Below are positions 47,106-60,956 of a stretch of DNA of 64,000 bases, in pieces; position 1 is the first letter of the stretch, and each line of letters opens with the position of its first letter. Source of the DNA: Rhododendron vialii (lineage: Eukaryota > Streptophyta > Magnoliopsida > Ericales > Ericaceae); the NCBI RefSeq assembly GCF_030253575.1, contig NC_080559.1, positions 26,810,501-26,874,500 of the forward strand. The letters run 5' to 3'. Both the position numbers and the translations under genes were made by a program. The notes beneath the pieces were generated by a model, which was not told the DNA's origin, did not search any database, and was given only the letters and a program-made list of their open reading frames with translations.

Positions 47106-48849
47106 TTAGCTACATGGTGGTTTCAAATAGTTATCATGTCATTAAGAGCTAATAGAATAAATATAGCACTCCATGCTACACCTTTTGCCAAGAATTGAAC
47201 TCGACCATGCCATGAGATAAAAGACTTTGAGTAAAGCAATTGCCGAATTTGTTTTAAAAACTTAAGTTCCACCAAGTGCATAACCCAAACAAAATTAATT
47301 TTTAATTTGTTGACAAAATCTACAATATAAGGATGATAAACCCCAAGAAAATCGTCAACACGAAGAAAATCAATTAGTTCTATGATTGGTAACTTCTCAA
47401 GATTAGGCCCACATGCATCTTGTTTTTCTAACAAAGAATGTAAGTAATCTACCTCGACATCCATTTCCTTAGCAGTGAGAAGTTCAAGACTCAGAAGATC
47501 AGAAGAGACAACGTTAGATTCCATAGGCGCTAACTCCTCAAAGATAGGTTCATAAGCGTCTTGCTTAGCCAGTAAAGAGTATAAATAATCCACCTCTACA
47601 TCCATTTCTTTAATGGTGAGAAATTTCTCTCTCGGATCATCACATAGAGGGGGATGCAAAGGGGGAGAACACTGGACATCAGGTTCATCAATAGGTTCAT
47701 CACTCCATTCAAACTCTGAGGAGATGCCACAATCTAAACTAACAATTTCAACAAAGATATGCGACTTAATTTCCTCTTCCATGGCGCTACGGCGGCCCAG
47801 TGGATTTAGATCAAAGTTGCTCGGTATTGATACAAGCATTCCTTGTATCGATATCGAGGGCATTCGTAAAGGATTTTTAGGGCGTTTTTGAGATATTTTA
47901 TGGGCAAATGAGAGCTTGTATAAATATCCCATTATGTCACAAATATCTAGAATACATACTTTTCTAGATCCTGAATAGATTTACTTTTCTTTTTGCTTAC
48001 TCTTGCTATTGTTCTTGCTTTGATCTTCATTTTCTTAGCTTAATCCTGCATTTTCTATCTTAGATAATCTTAGTTTGTTATTGTTCCCTTCATTAAAGTT
48101 ATAGTTACTACTTTTGATCTCTATAAATCTCAAGTTTATTTCGAATTTCGTTGATATGTTTTCCATAAAAGCTTTGTTGCTTCAATTTCTAGTATGAGTG
48201 AGTAGTTAAATAAGCTTGATCATGTGGTGATTAACACTCCATGGCTTAGATTGATCATGCTTTTCTCTTAATAAATCTTCATGCTTAGTTGAAAAATCAA
48301 GGTAGTTCGTATTTGGCCGAGCAAAAAAAAAGTAGTTCGTATTTGTCTATCAAAACTTGGTAGTGTTAACCTCTTTGATCTTGTGTAAGCAAGAGCATGC
48401 TACTTGCCACACATGATACTTAGAGCTATGTCATCCATTGCATTTGCTAGACGAATACTAGAACTCACTTGGTGTTTCGACTCCGTTTCTAGTTTAAAAT
48501 GGTTTTAATGGCAAATCTTCCGGTTTGGGAGATCGTTGACGCATATCTCAAACCGAGTAATTCAAGAGAAAAGTTGATAGATTCGAGTTATGGGGGTGGT
48601 GATCCACTAAACCTAGCCTCTTAGTTTAAATAGTTTAAAACTCTAGTTTATCGCGTTTCTTTTCTCCGTTTCAAATCACACCTAAAGTTGGCCGTCTCAA
48701 TGGCGCGATTCTTACATCTACAAATCCACGTGAGCTGTTTGGATCTTCCCTTGGGTACGATACCTGGTCTTCCGGATTATTATGCTTCTTTCGACGTTTT
48801 AGCCTTACGCTTGGGGTGTTGTTATTCATATTGAGTAGATGACGAAGCA
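46872..48849. mobile_element. LTR-retroelement fossil (Ty3/Gypsy-like), copy 2
   Basis: About 2 kb homologous to 35805-38251. The minus-strand part (about 47123-47790) retains a long open stretch of the same acidic element-encoded protein, with internally repeated MDVEVDYL segments. The adjoining LTR remnant (about 47800-48849) is shortened at its left end relative to copy 1 and ends at the same CGAAGCA boundary. Incomplete and old; no flanking partner LTR is seen. Confidence 0.6.
47030..47099. repeat. GA microsatellite in LTR fossil copy 2
   Basis: About 70 bp of uninterrupted GA. The RERERE open frames across it are artefacts of the repeat. Confidence 0.95.
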
Positions 48850-49457
48850 CCTCCCAAACTACGAACCCCTCCAAGCTCCCAAATTTCAGCGCTCAACATC
48901 GCCACACCACCAGCGACACCCGCCATAGGCACCTCTCCTACCGCGGAGAAACACCAACATCTCTCTCTTTCATGTCTGACTTTTTTATTTTGGCTGTGTT
49001 TTACGATAGAAAAAACGGGGATATTTATGGAACGCAGGGGAAGAAAGTCCTGGCGGCTGTTGGCAAAATATTGATGTCCTTGTTGCTTAATTAGACCCTA
49101 TATTATGGACTCCTAGCCAAAGCTCTAATAATCAATGTATCCATATAATAAAGGGCAATTTTGGAATTATTTAAAAATGTGGATAAAAACATAACTGTTC
49201 GAAATGAATTGGATGGATACTTATATGGGATGAAATTTGAGGATAAATATTTAAAAACTCTTTTTTTCAAAACTACTCATTTCATTCATAGCAAAGGATA
49301 TAAATAGGACTTGTTGGAACATCTCTCTAACATAGGAAAAATAAATTTTCTAGACTTGAACTTAATAAAAATAATTCACTACTAAAAACTAGCAAGACTT
49401 CTTAATAACTTAAAAGACACCTAGGAATATAACTAGACTCTTCGATTGACTCAATGA
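48850..49457. other. Intergenic, no gene seen
   Basis: CAC-rich then AT-rich sequence. 49440-49485 matches the inverse of 44619-44660 (AGTCATTGAGTCGATC side). No other feature. Confidence 0.5.
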
Positions 49458-50012
49458 CTTTTTGAATGACTTCAAGGACTTTGACCAGCATCATATATAG
49501 TACATTGTAATTTGGAATCTAAACCATCAATGATTGCAGAGACGGACGACTTGAATCGTGTACTGCAACCCTATAGTGTAACACTGCATTACAGGTCCCC
49601 AAATCCTTTTTTTTTTTCAGTCCAAGAAAACTTTTTACCTTCATTTCAAAAAGACCTCTCCCGGTCTCTTTGAAGAGTTTGAAGGTTAATGATTTCACGT
49701 TTTACAGCCGTATGGAATAAACAAAACGAACTCTCTGATTCATCTCTCATCAATGGTTTTTTTATGCACTTCATGGATCTTTGCAAAAGATTAGTGGAAG
49801 AAAACACAAACAAAAACCTAACATACTTAATTAACAAGAATAGAAATGTGATTCCTAACAACATATTTAATTAGGTATCATATTCCGAAGCTACGCCCGA
49901 GATCTTCTGTACTGAGAAATTGTTGCACCTATTTACCAAAATGTTTTGATTCCCCAAATTAATGGCCGAAAATGCACCAGTACACAGAATTTCAGTACAA
50001 AGGATTTGATTC
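49458..50012 (+). repeat. Block C, copy 2
   Basis: Homologous to 45083-45690, as described there. It includes the short frame at 49689-49874 and the AATGGCCGAAAATGCACC segment near 49962. Copies differ by small indels and many substitutions. Confidence 0.7.
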
Positions 50013-50508
50013 CTCAAACTAATCCACCATTTTACCCAAAAGGGAGCTTGTAGTAGATAACATGAATGACTAACAAGCCAAATGTCGTGCACCATTTTTT
50101 CCAGGTAAGCTTAATGGCGAACATGTCTTTTAGCACAGTAGACCAAGTTAGGGTCCATAACTGTCACACTGAGAAGACTGGTACAATTTTAAGGATTTTA
50201 CGATTCTACATATCCATTGCAACACCCATAACTAACAAATACCAGGGTGATGAGATTCCAAGTCCAAGAGGCAAGAAATAGAAGATGAGGGCCATAATAA
50301 GCACAAGGTTCACAGGCAATTTCTAGGCCGTCCAAATATAGAAAAAGGAGATGTAACAAGACCACAGGTAAAAAGGAATTCTTGAAGCCAAGGTAATAGT
50401 ACACGGATAAACAGGCCACTGCTATTGTCATTCTCCGGCTGCTCTATGTCAGTAAAACGAAAATCGTCGATATGAAGCTGCCACGAAACAGCAAGTGGAT
50501 CAAACAGC

Positions 50509-53500
50509 TTATGGATGGCCACTGTTATGATCACCTTCCATCTCTTCAGCATCCTCAAATCGTTCATCGTTGATTTCAAGTTGCTGTGAGAAAAGGAGAA
50601 AGATCAACCTCGAAGAAGATAACGGAACATGCAATTTTGAGATGTAAATGACGAAAACATAATGGACAAAAGTGTTGGAAGTTGAGATTGTTGGGCCAGG
50701 GATTTATTAAACAAATAATTGGAGATGCCCAAGGTACATTCTTATGGCTTGACAACTGGCATCCCAAGGGCCCTTTGTTTAAGCTCTTGGATGATAGAAC
50801 TTTGGCTATGATGGGAAATCTCTTTTCATCAAAGCTAGCAATGTCATTATTAATGGTGAGTGGAATTGGCCTAGGCCAAGATCCACTTTTGGTTCAGCAG
50901 ATTCAGAATTCAGCTATTAGCTCTATTCAACCTCAAAGGGATAGAAGTGATAAAGTTATCTGGTCTAGCTCTCCTACCGGTTGCTACACCACTAAACATA
51001 CCTAGGAAGCAATTAGATACAGAGGTGAGAAGGTCCAGTGGGCTTTAATTGTGTGGGTTTCTAAGAATGTCTCAAAATGGGCTTTCATAATGTGGCTAGC
51101 CTGCTTAAAGAGGTTAGCTACTAAGTAAAGGCTTAGAAGATGGGGGTATGGAGATCAGTCCTGGCTGTGTTTTGTGTTCCCAATGTGATGAGACTCTGCA
51201 GCAACTGTTTTTTTTAATGTAGTTTTTCCCGCACCATTTGGGAAATCATTCTAGCCAGATTTCAAATCCAGAGGAGGGCTATGGTTTGGGACATGGAGGT
51301 TAATTGGGCTATTGGCTACTCAAGTGGTAAAACTCTAAAATCCTTGCTGTTCAAGCTTGCTCTAGCTGCAGGGGTTTATTACTTGTGGATTGAGAGGAAC
51401 TCTAGTGTTTTTGGTGGCAGAGCAGAAGTTCTATTGAAATACTTGCTCGTATTGATGATAAAATAATGTGCTTTCCGATGCTCCGGGCTGTGAATGAAGC
51501 AAGCATTGTAATGTGCACATAAATTGATTTGGGTCTCTAGGCCAGCCCTATGATGCCTTTCGGCTTTGATTTGAGGGCATGGTTCATAGCAAAATATCCC
51601 TTTAGCTCCTCGGTTCTTGGAGGTATAGGGGGGCCACTATTCAGTGGTATTCTGAGAGCATCCACTTTATACATATATTGCCAAAGATTAGGTCTGTCTC
51701 CAATCCTCCCCCGCCCATACCCCCAATGATTGGGGACTGGACGGGTTCTGTTATTGTTGTTGTATTGATGCTGAGAGTGTGCACTTGGAAGCAATTCCCA
51801 AATTCTCTTGAGAACCAAAGGCTTTGCAGCCAATGGAACATCTCAAGTAGAGCTCCTGGGTTTGCTGCTTTCTATTTTTTCTTTTTGAAGTAGATGCTTA
51901 TAGGTTCTGGATTCTGTTGAAAAGTTTCATTTGTATAGGTTCCTATATTGTGGGTTCACCCCTGTTTTTTGAGTTGGTGGGTCATAAAATGAGACACTTA
52001 CCCAACCAAAAAAAATAAAAAATCATACCTCGAGCACAGTATGAGCTAGGTCGTGATCCCCATTTGAATGACCAATTGTGTTGGTGGGATCTTGAAAGAA
52101 ATGCCAATCAGGTTCTTCTCCCTCTGCCAAAAGTCACACAACTATAAAATGCCATGCAATCCAATCAACTTACAAGAAGTACCAATTAATGTTGTAGAGG
52201 CCTGTACCTGCGCCCTCATCTTGCATCTGATCAGCACTGAAAATCCAGTTGTGTCCTTCCTCTTCCTCTAAAGAAAGCAGTGGAACAATTCAGAACACTT
52301 TGACACCAAAAGAATAATTTTGCAATGAATCCACCCGAGGGCAGAAGATTGATACTCACCTTCAACGGGTTCCGGATTCATTTCAGCACATTTGCAGAAA
52401 ATTTCAAACAGTGTATCCACTGTCAAATAAACATTTAAGTCCAGGAAAAATGTTTTAATATGCGAACAAGCATGAAAAAAAGAGTGGCTTTCTGTGTTAA
52501 AGAACAAAACAATAAAAAAGTATGAGTGAAGCTGAACAGTACACTGATTAGAATCTGATGGCACAAGCCTCATCTCTGTGACCTTTGATAAGAGAACAGT
52601 TCCATTATCTTCTGTATCTGAGCCCTCTGACTGATCCCCATCTTCATCTCCTGTGTCAATCTTCAGGCAAGGAAAACATACATAAAAAAACTCTTTGCAA
52701 TGGTACATAACATATTTTGTTAGATTTCCCACTCCTATTGCGATACACTTTGTCCAGCAGAGTCCAGGTGCTTAAGTTCTGCAGAAGGACCAAGAACAAG
52801 CTCGCTCCAAGTGGACAATTGACTTCTAACTAGGTGTACTTTGTGAGATGGTGGGAACCCAACACAAGTCCTTTTTTGCCTCAACAAAGAGAAATTTTAA
52901 TTCCCTCGTGAATTACCAAAAAATTGTGGGCCTCAAAGTAAAAACGTCGTAGGAATGGAAAACATAAAGTTCTGGGCTAAAAATTACAATAAGCATACAG
53001 AACTAAGGAAATTGATAGAGAAACCATATTTTTTTTCTTCCTTCTATAGATGTGGGCCACATGGGCAATGGAGGTTACTGGTCGTGCATTCATTCTCATG
53101 GCTGCAATGTATTTTTAACAACCTTTTTAGTTGCTCCACAAATGCTACATGTTCCAACCTTGCTGAATTACGCATAAAACCATGTCCATCCTCTTCTTAA
53201 TTATGTGCTCTAGTCAGTTCCTTAGTACCACCATCCATTTTTCTTCATGTATTATTTGAATCACCTTAGATTGCCATGTGTCCTTGTAATAACCAACTAT
53301 ATTATCTCCATGTATCACCTTGATCTTTTGGTATTAAGCTACGCAGCACCATCACAATGTTTGATGTTCATTTGGGGTCTAAATAGTTTGATAATCAGAA
53401 ATAGCAAATGCTGAAACAAGGTTGCAAAGAATAAGTACTGCAAAGTTGACTGCAGTGTGTCGGAGTGGGTAGAGGCTTGGGAAGAGGTAGAACCAAGTGA

Positions 53501-54763
53501 TGGAGGGGAAAACACCCACTTTCAGTCCTTCAAAAAACAGGCACATGATTTGGTGTAAACCTAATCTAAAAAATCATCCATCGTGAATGCGAGTCTGAAG
53601 AACAAAGCTTGTTTGTTACATCACCAACATTTATTGATAACCATAAGACTAAAAAGAACAAAAAAGCTAGTATTTCTCTGAATTTCAACAAGCGAACAAC
53701 CATTATCATGGTATTTAAACCACTGAATCTTGCTACACCTACGGCAAAACTCGAGGCTCCACCCTTTCAGTTTTAGTAATTTCACTCTCCATCGTAAATC
53801 CAAAAGGATTATCTGTCCCATATGTCAGAATCAGAGCAGCAGACACAGCTTCCATGCCCTAATTATGCGTACACATACCATATTTTGCGGGAAGCATTTC
53901 GTAACCACTATAAAGAGCTCAAATCTTCATACAACAGAAGATAATTTATACGTAAAAATGTTGGCGAATACGTAAGAACAATGTTCTCTCGCAAATTCTC
54001 ACTGTGTTTATTTTACAACAGCAATCGACCATTATCAGGCAACTGAAACCAGCAAAAGCCCTAATTATGTGTATACATTCCATATTTTGCGGGAAGCATT
54101 TCGTAACCACTTTAAAGAGCTCAATTCCTCATAAAACAGACGAGAATTTATAAGTAAAAAATGTTGGTGAAGAGGTAGGAACAATGTTCTCTCGCTAATA
54201 AATTCTCACTCTCAGAGTCTCACTGTGTTTATTTTACAACAAAAATCGACATCAGGCAACTGAAACCAGCAAAAGCCCTAAACTCTAAAACACCACTAAC
54301 CAATTTCATAATCAGGAATTCAATTAAAGACCTAAAAAATAGCAATCGTAGAAACAAATTGAAGTATTGAAGTACCTGGGCGTAAATACAAGGAGACGGA
54401 TAAGCCTCTGGATCCCTAGAGATTGCGTGAAGTGACACCGACAAGAAATCAACCCCGTAGCCTTTGGCCATGTCCACGTCGCTCAACCACAACACTTGCC
54501 TTCAATAAACCCCACACAACACCCCCGTTAACAAAAAGCCACAAGAAAAGCAGAACACAATCCAACAAACAAGAGAGAGAGAGAGAGAGAGAGTACTTGG
54601 AGGAGATGTAGAGAGTGCCGGGGGACTCGGGCGGACGGTTGGCGAGGACGACGGAGACGCCTTGCTGGACGTGGATGAGCTCCTCGCCGGCGTTGGAATC
54701 GAGGACTGGAACTCCGGGGCCGTCGCCGGCTCTCTCAGTGAAGAGTCTTAACCCCACCGCCAT
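50509..54763 (-). CDS. ICLN: pICln / chloride conductance regulatory protein (methylosome subunit), seven exons
   Basis: Exons in transcript order: 54597-54763, 54376-54499, 52543-52660, 52360-52419, 52208-52267, 52029-52123, 50509-50583. All joins keep frame, giving 232 residues, close to the roughly 229 of the Arabidopsis protein. The N-terminal half (GVPVLDSN, GTLYISSKQVLWL, GYGVDFLSVSLHAISRD, YPSPCIYAQ) is the PH-like pICln domain. An acidic insert (DTGDEDGDQSEGSDTED) and an acidic C-terminal region with NWIFSADQM follow; the last exon encodes QLEINDERFEDAEEMEGD. In animals pICln binds PRMT5 and Sm proteins and chaperones spliceosomal snRNP assembly; the same role is inferred here. The older chloride-channel name is historical. 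The last intron is disrupted by a LINE but both splice sites remain intact. Confidence 0.94.
50584..52028 (-). other. Last intron of the pICln gene, almost entirely LINE
   Basis: 1.45 kb bounded by GTATGA and CACAG on the minus strand; only a few tens of bases at each side are not LINE-derived. The donor GTATGAT is followed within eight bases by a T-rich run that is the complement of the LINE A tail. Confidence 0.8.
50640..52020 (+). mobile_element. Degraded L1-type LINE in the last intron of the pICln gene
   Basis: Plus-strand frames match the C-terminal end of plant LINE reverse transcriptases: GTFLWLDNWHPKGPLFKL (50682-51005), then SKWAFIMWLACLKRLATK of the zinc-binding zf-RVT region (about 51060-51130), then YYLWIERNSSVFGG (51281-51466). 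Stop codons and frame changes interrupt it, for example the stop after TTKHT at 51003 and after LATK near 51126. An A-rich tail (about 52003-52020) ends next to the host splice donor. It is a 5'-truncated LINE without the endonuclease and most of the reverse transcriptase, inserted antisense to the host gene. Confidence 0.8.
52661..54375 (-). other. pICln intron 2 with an internal tandem duplication
   Basis: 1.7-kb intron. Segments 53862-54008 and 54061-54240 are direct copies (shared CATATTTTGCGGGAAGCATT and GAACAATGTTCTCTCGC), separated by a shared CAACTGAAACCAGCAAAAGC-type stretch that also recurs at 54262. No other element is recognised. Confidence 0.7.
54570..54594. repeat. GA/CT microsatellite at a pICln splice donor
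   Basis: GA repeat on the plus strand. On the gene strand it is a CT tract starting directly after the GTAC donor of intron 1. Confidence 0.9.
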
Positions 54764-54801
54764 TTCTTCTTCTCCCGTAGTAATGGAATAAAACCTACCC
54801 T

Positions 54802-54814
54802 GATATATATATTG
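54802..54814 (-). promoter_or_regulatory. Possible TATA element of the pICln gene
   Basis: TATATATAT lies about 40-50 bp upstream of the start codon on the gene strand. That is close for a TATA box and would leave a very short leader, so it may be incidental. Confidence 0.3.
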
Positions 54815-56832
54815 GTAAGAAGTACCGGCGCGGTACGCTTTTGGTCCTCTGTGTAAGGAAAAGTTTAGGGCGCCAAGTTTTATTACTTGCGTAATTACCA
54901 GTAGTAGTACTTAAATAAGTACTTTTTTTGGCCCTTTGTTTTTTTTGAGAGGCAAAAAAAATTATTAGCACAAGCATTCTATCTGTGCTATGCAAGAAAA
55001 AATTATACTCTATTATGTTATTTTACCCCTCATTATTTGTGATTTAGCAATAAATATAAAAAAAAAATTAACAAGAGAACGTTTGATCATGAAATGAAAT
55101 TTGATAGTTTTTTTTTCTGACTTTTGGTATTTAGCAAAGTATAGGGAAAAACAAGAAGAGAATTTTAGTAGGAAAATGCCACATAAGAAAAGATAATTAA
55201 GAAGGGAGCTTGATTTTATTATTGAAAACTACATTTGCTTAGATACCCTATTTATTAATGCTACTACATGAAGCCGACCCGCTTCATGTTTGTGGTATTG
55301 AAAAATATCAAGCACATTGTCGTTAGACTTTCTAAAATTTATTTTGATTTTGCTCTGAACTTACTCTCTCTTTTTTACCAATGCCCAATGAACTTACCCT
55401 ATAACAGTGGCGTAGCTATGATTTTGCCTTGAGGGGACCCATTTTCGGTGTCCATAAAAAGTTTGAACTTTGATGAGGTGAATTTTTGTCTAAAAAGAAT
55501 TTGGAGACAGTTAATCACAATTTTCATAGCCAAATGATTGTATTTTCCCACTTTTCGTAGCTGTAGATAAATGGTTTTCACCTTCATGCTGTCATATGAT
55601 TTGAGCAAAAGTAGGGATGGACATCATGCTGTTAGTTTGGGTCATTACGAGTTTAGGTTACATTTATTGCAGTTTAAATTGAGCCCGTTTATTTTGTGTT
55701 TTGTGCATTAATTTGTGTCATTGCGAGTTTATGAGAATTATTTGAATCTAAATTGAGCCTGTTTATTTGGTGGTAGAAAATACCAAACGCATGTAGGCGT
55801 AACAGATTTCATCATGGAAACGTCTAAATCATTGACTGTCTGCTCTTATTTAGACCGTTCCTCCAATGCATTACAAAAATGGAGACATTATACACATTGA
55901 ACACTATTGAGCTGAGATTCTTTGTTCTAATGTAGATTCTCTGTTCAAATCGCTCCTCCAATGCATAGCAAAGCAGCATAAAAGTAGGAAAGCTGTATAT
56001 CTCTATGTTTGGAAATATGTTTGAAACAACGCGGAACTATCCATCCATTCAATATTCGTATCAGAGATGATCAAACTCGATCAACTTTTTGTTGAACCGG
56101 GGGGAGTAGCTGTGCACCAGCCGTGAGGACAACTTATTGAAGCCATAAGAATTATTAATCGTGAAGCGAAAATCGTTAACCAGAATAAAGTGGGATTCAT
56201 ATATGTTTTGGCTGCTATGGTTTCTTTTGAAAAGCCACCAAATAAAATTCAGCCAACTCCACGCCACCTAAAAGAGCAACCTCAAATATTCCAGTTCGCT
56301 TCAGGACTGCGGACAGTACCCATGAAGCTGTGTTCCAATACCATCAAGCTCTACAACTGCACCGAAACCATCGACCGGATTTCTTCCAGCTAACTGTACC
56401 AATTGAAAAGGGAAAGAAATACAAAACCAAGCAACCACATTAAAGGGTGGTGACACATTACTTGTTAGAGTTTATCAAAGCTCTGGACTGTATTTCCTTC
56501 ACCTTCACAAAAACCCATTGGCAGTAAACGTTATCGCATTCAGTATGTCATGCGAAACAAATAGTTTGCAACACTAGTTAAAAATGCGTATAACAGAGCA
56601 AATGTATTAAGTTGAACATCATCCAACAGAAAATAACCATTTAAATCCAAACATCAAAAAGTAGTTGTTCTGTCATCCATTCCTGAAACAAAATATGAAA
56701 TATTCTAACCCTTACAAGTCACAAGTTCTCGAATTAACAAAAATTCCAAACTCGGGAAGACTAACTATCTTGCTGATTGAATCCATGCCTCGTGATGATC
56801 ACTAAACTTTGCCAAGCAGGTAGCTGCTTAGA
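54815..56832. other. Intergenic between pICln and RPS13
   Basis: AT-rich. A CAGTGGCGTAGC element end at 55406 resembles the hAT-like end at 1228. A segment of about 100 bp around TAAATTGAGCC is imperfectly duplicated (55630-55690 and 55715-55770). No gene is seen; part will be the RPS13 3' untranslated region. Confidence 0.5.
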
Positions 56833-58901
<2,069 letters not shown>

Positions 58902-58965
58902 GGCGGCGGCTGAGGAGGGGTGCGGCTTGCTGCTGTGCTTAGTTTGTTATCGGTTCCACTGAGAC

Positions 58966-59125
58966 GAAACCCTAGTTCCTAACCACAATTCGGTATTTGG
59001 GGCGGGGTTTAAATATGTGGAAGACGGCGATACCCCTGTGGGCGGGTTGGTTCGTTGTTGGGCCATCGGGGAAAGGATCTGGGCTGAGCCCATAGTTTAA
59101 GAGAAAAGCCCATATTAAAAGCCCA
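58966..59125 (-). promoter_or_regulatory. RPS13 promoter with telo box and site II motifs
   Basis: A telo-box-like AAACCCTA lies about 65 bp upstream of the start codon (near 58967-58975 on the plus strand). Five TGGGCC/TGGGCT motifs or their inverses lie at 59059-59064, 59080-59085, 59087-59092, 59107-59112 and 59120-59125. This pairing of site II elements with a telo box is the known signature of plant ribosomal protein promoters and drives expression in dividing cells. Confidence 0.8.
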
Positions 59126-59708
59126 AGCTCCCATGAAATGCTGAAAAGAGTCTCCCTTTTGCAACGAAAAGGGAGCATACTGTAATTTATTAATTATAAA
59201 CAATAATAAATAATTACTAATGAAAATTTTACGGAGAAACAAGTAACAACAATTTTATTTTTTCTCCCACAAAAACTGTTTAATTGACTCGACAATGGGA
59301 CTTTGACTTCAAGAAAAAGGCAGTTGATAGTTCAATTCGAAACTTTGAAATACAATTCTTGACATAACTGCATTCAAAGGCGTTAGATGCGCGTGATCTC
59401 TCATACATCAAATGGCTCCAAACACAATTGTGTCCGAAAAATGTATTCCTAGACCTTTTTTGGTTTGAAAATGGGTTGGAGAAACAAGACGTATCCGAAA
59501 AATTTGAACCCATTGGCATTAACTTTGCTAAAAGCTCTTCTTTATTTATTTTAGCCATTAGTCCAGATTATTGATCACCATGACAACGAGTCAACGACAA
59601 TGAAATGTAAACTCATTAATCGATACATAACCCAAATTTACCAGCTCTAGCTACCTATCATTAGAGTGCCAAGAGAAGTTTGAAACAGGTTCAAAGTTCT
59701 CTAACAAA
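59126..59708. other. Intergenic, nothing recognised
   Basis: No gene or element supported. The frame at 59280-59558 has no recognisable motif. Confidence 0.5.
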
Positions 59709-60113
59709 CTACAGCCTGTTTGGATGGGGATTGTGATATCCCTTTTAGCCTGTGGATCCAGCTTTAAGACCTCGTTTGGAAAGTAAAATGGAGAAGTATT
59801 AGCTAAGCCACAGATTCTATTGTATCCTCTAAATATTAGCTAAGCCACAGATTCTATTGAATCCTCTAATACTCCCAGAGGGATATTATTTATGGGGAGG
59901 TTCTAGGGTGTTATTACATAATACCTCCTCCCTCTTCCATTTCAACTACAAAACAACTCTATTCCCCATTTTATCCCTCATCCAAATCAAAAAACTATTT
60001 AATTCCCCGTCACATCAATGTGGATCCACTTTTCTTACATAATACCACTACTATCTTATCTCCCTTCATAACTAATATCCGCAATCATTATCCCACGTCC
60101 AAACGGGCCCTAC
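59709..60113. mobile_element. MITE of about 400 bp with GGGCCCGTTTGG-type ends
   Basis: The left end AGCCTGTTTGGATGGGGATT (59712) and the inverse of the right end, GGGCCCGTTTGGACGTGGGA (to 60110), are imperfect inverted repeats flanked by TAC on both sides. GGGCCYGTTTGG ends are common in plant PIF/Harbinger- and hAT-derived MITEs. A tandem pair of TTAGCTAAGCCACAGATTCT lies inside (59798 and 59826). Confidence 0.6.
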
Positions 60114-60388
60114 AGGTACAATTAGAGGAGGCCGAACACATTCAACCAATGCAATGTAATGGTGACACATCACATGGTCAACATAGGATTGCTTAAGGGG
60201 GATATCGAGATCAAGAGAGAGAGAGATCGATCGAGGAAGATTTTAAATCGGTAGCATTAGCTTAAGTTAAGCTTAAAATCAAAGTTGATTTCAGCCTATA
60301 AGCACAAATTAAATAAATTCTTAGATGCCAAAAAAAGCTACTAAAATAATAGACTCCACAGCCAGTGAACCTGTACAAACCAAGGAGA

Positions 60389-60773
60389 TCAAAGAAACAA
60401 AAGCCAGGTACTCAAGCACTTCTGAATAAATTGTCTCCTTGCTTTGCCAATCAGAGAAATAAAAAAAGCACTACTGAATAAAGGATGCTTCCAATGCTGG
60501 AAGATACGACGGACGGACGAGAACAAAGTGAGAGAAGCCAATACATACACACAATCGCTTTCAAACCCTAGGACAACACCAAAAAGTAGGCCTTTCAAAT
60601 AGTGGAATCTGCAATCATTCATTCACAACACACAAGAAAGCTGAAAAATGAGACCAAAGATGGCAAAGGACAACACAATTAGAGTTGCCAGACAAATCAC
60701 TACACTTGAAGAAAGATAACTACAGGCTTCTCCCTACGCGCACAAGAAAATTACAGCATCTGCTTCCAAAACA
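60389..60773 (-). other. Possible 3' untranslated exon of the CML13/14 gene
   Basis: On the minus strand, ATGCAG at about 60774 is a good acceptor and is followed by T-rich sequence with transcript-like composition. A strong donor, GTGAGT, lies directly after the CML13 stop codon (about 63702). Splicing between them would make a 3' UTR intron of about 2.9 kb. This is inference only. Confidence 0.3.
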
Positions 60774-60956
60774 CCTGCATGTGATAAAAATGATGCAAAA
60801 ATTCGGTATTAGAGTCCAAAAGGAAGACAATAGACTGAACAGGGCCTTCATTTAATGAATCCACAAAGACAATGGAACGCAAGCAATTTGCTAAAGACAT
60901 GGTATAAAAGATTCACGTTAACCTCAGAAACCAAAGTTTCAGATTTTTTGGTGTTT

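Noticed and set aside
46871-47152. Frames encoding Arg-Glu repeats
   Set aside because: They are translations of a GA microsatellite.
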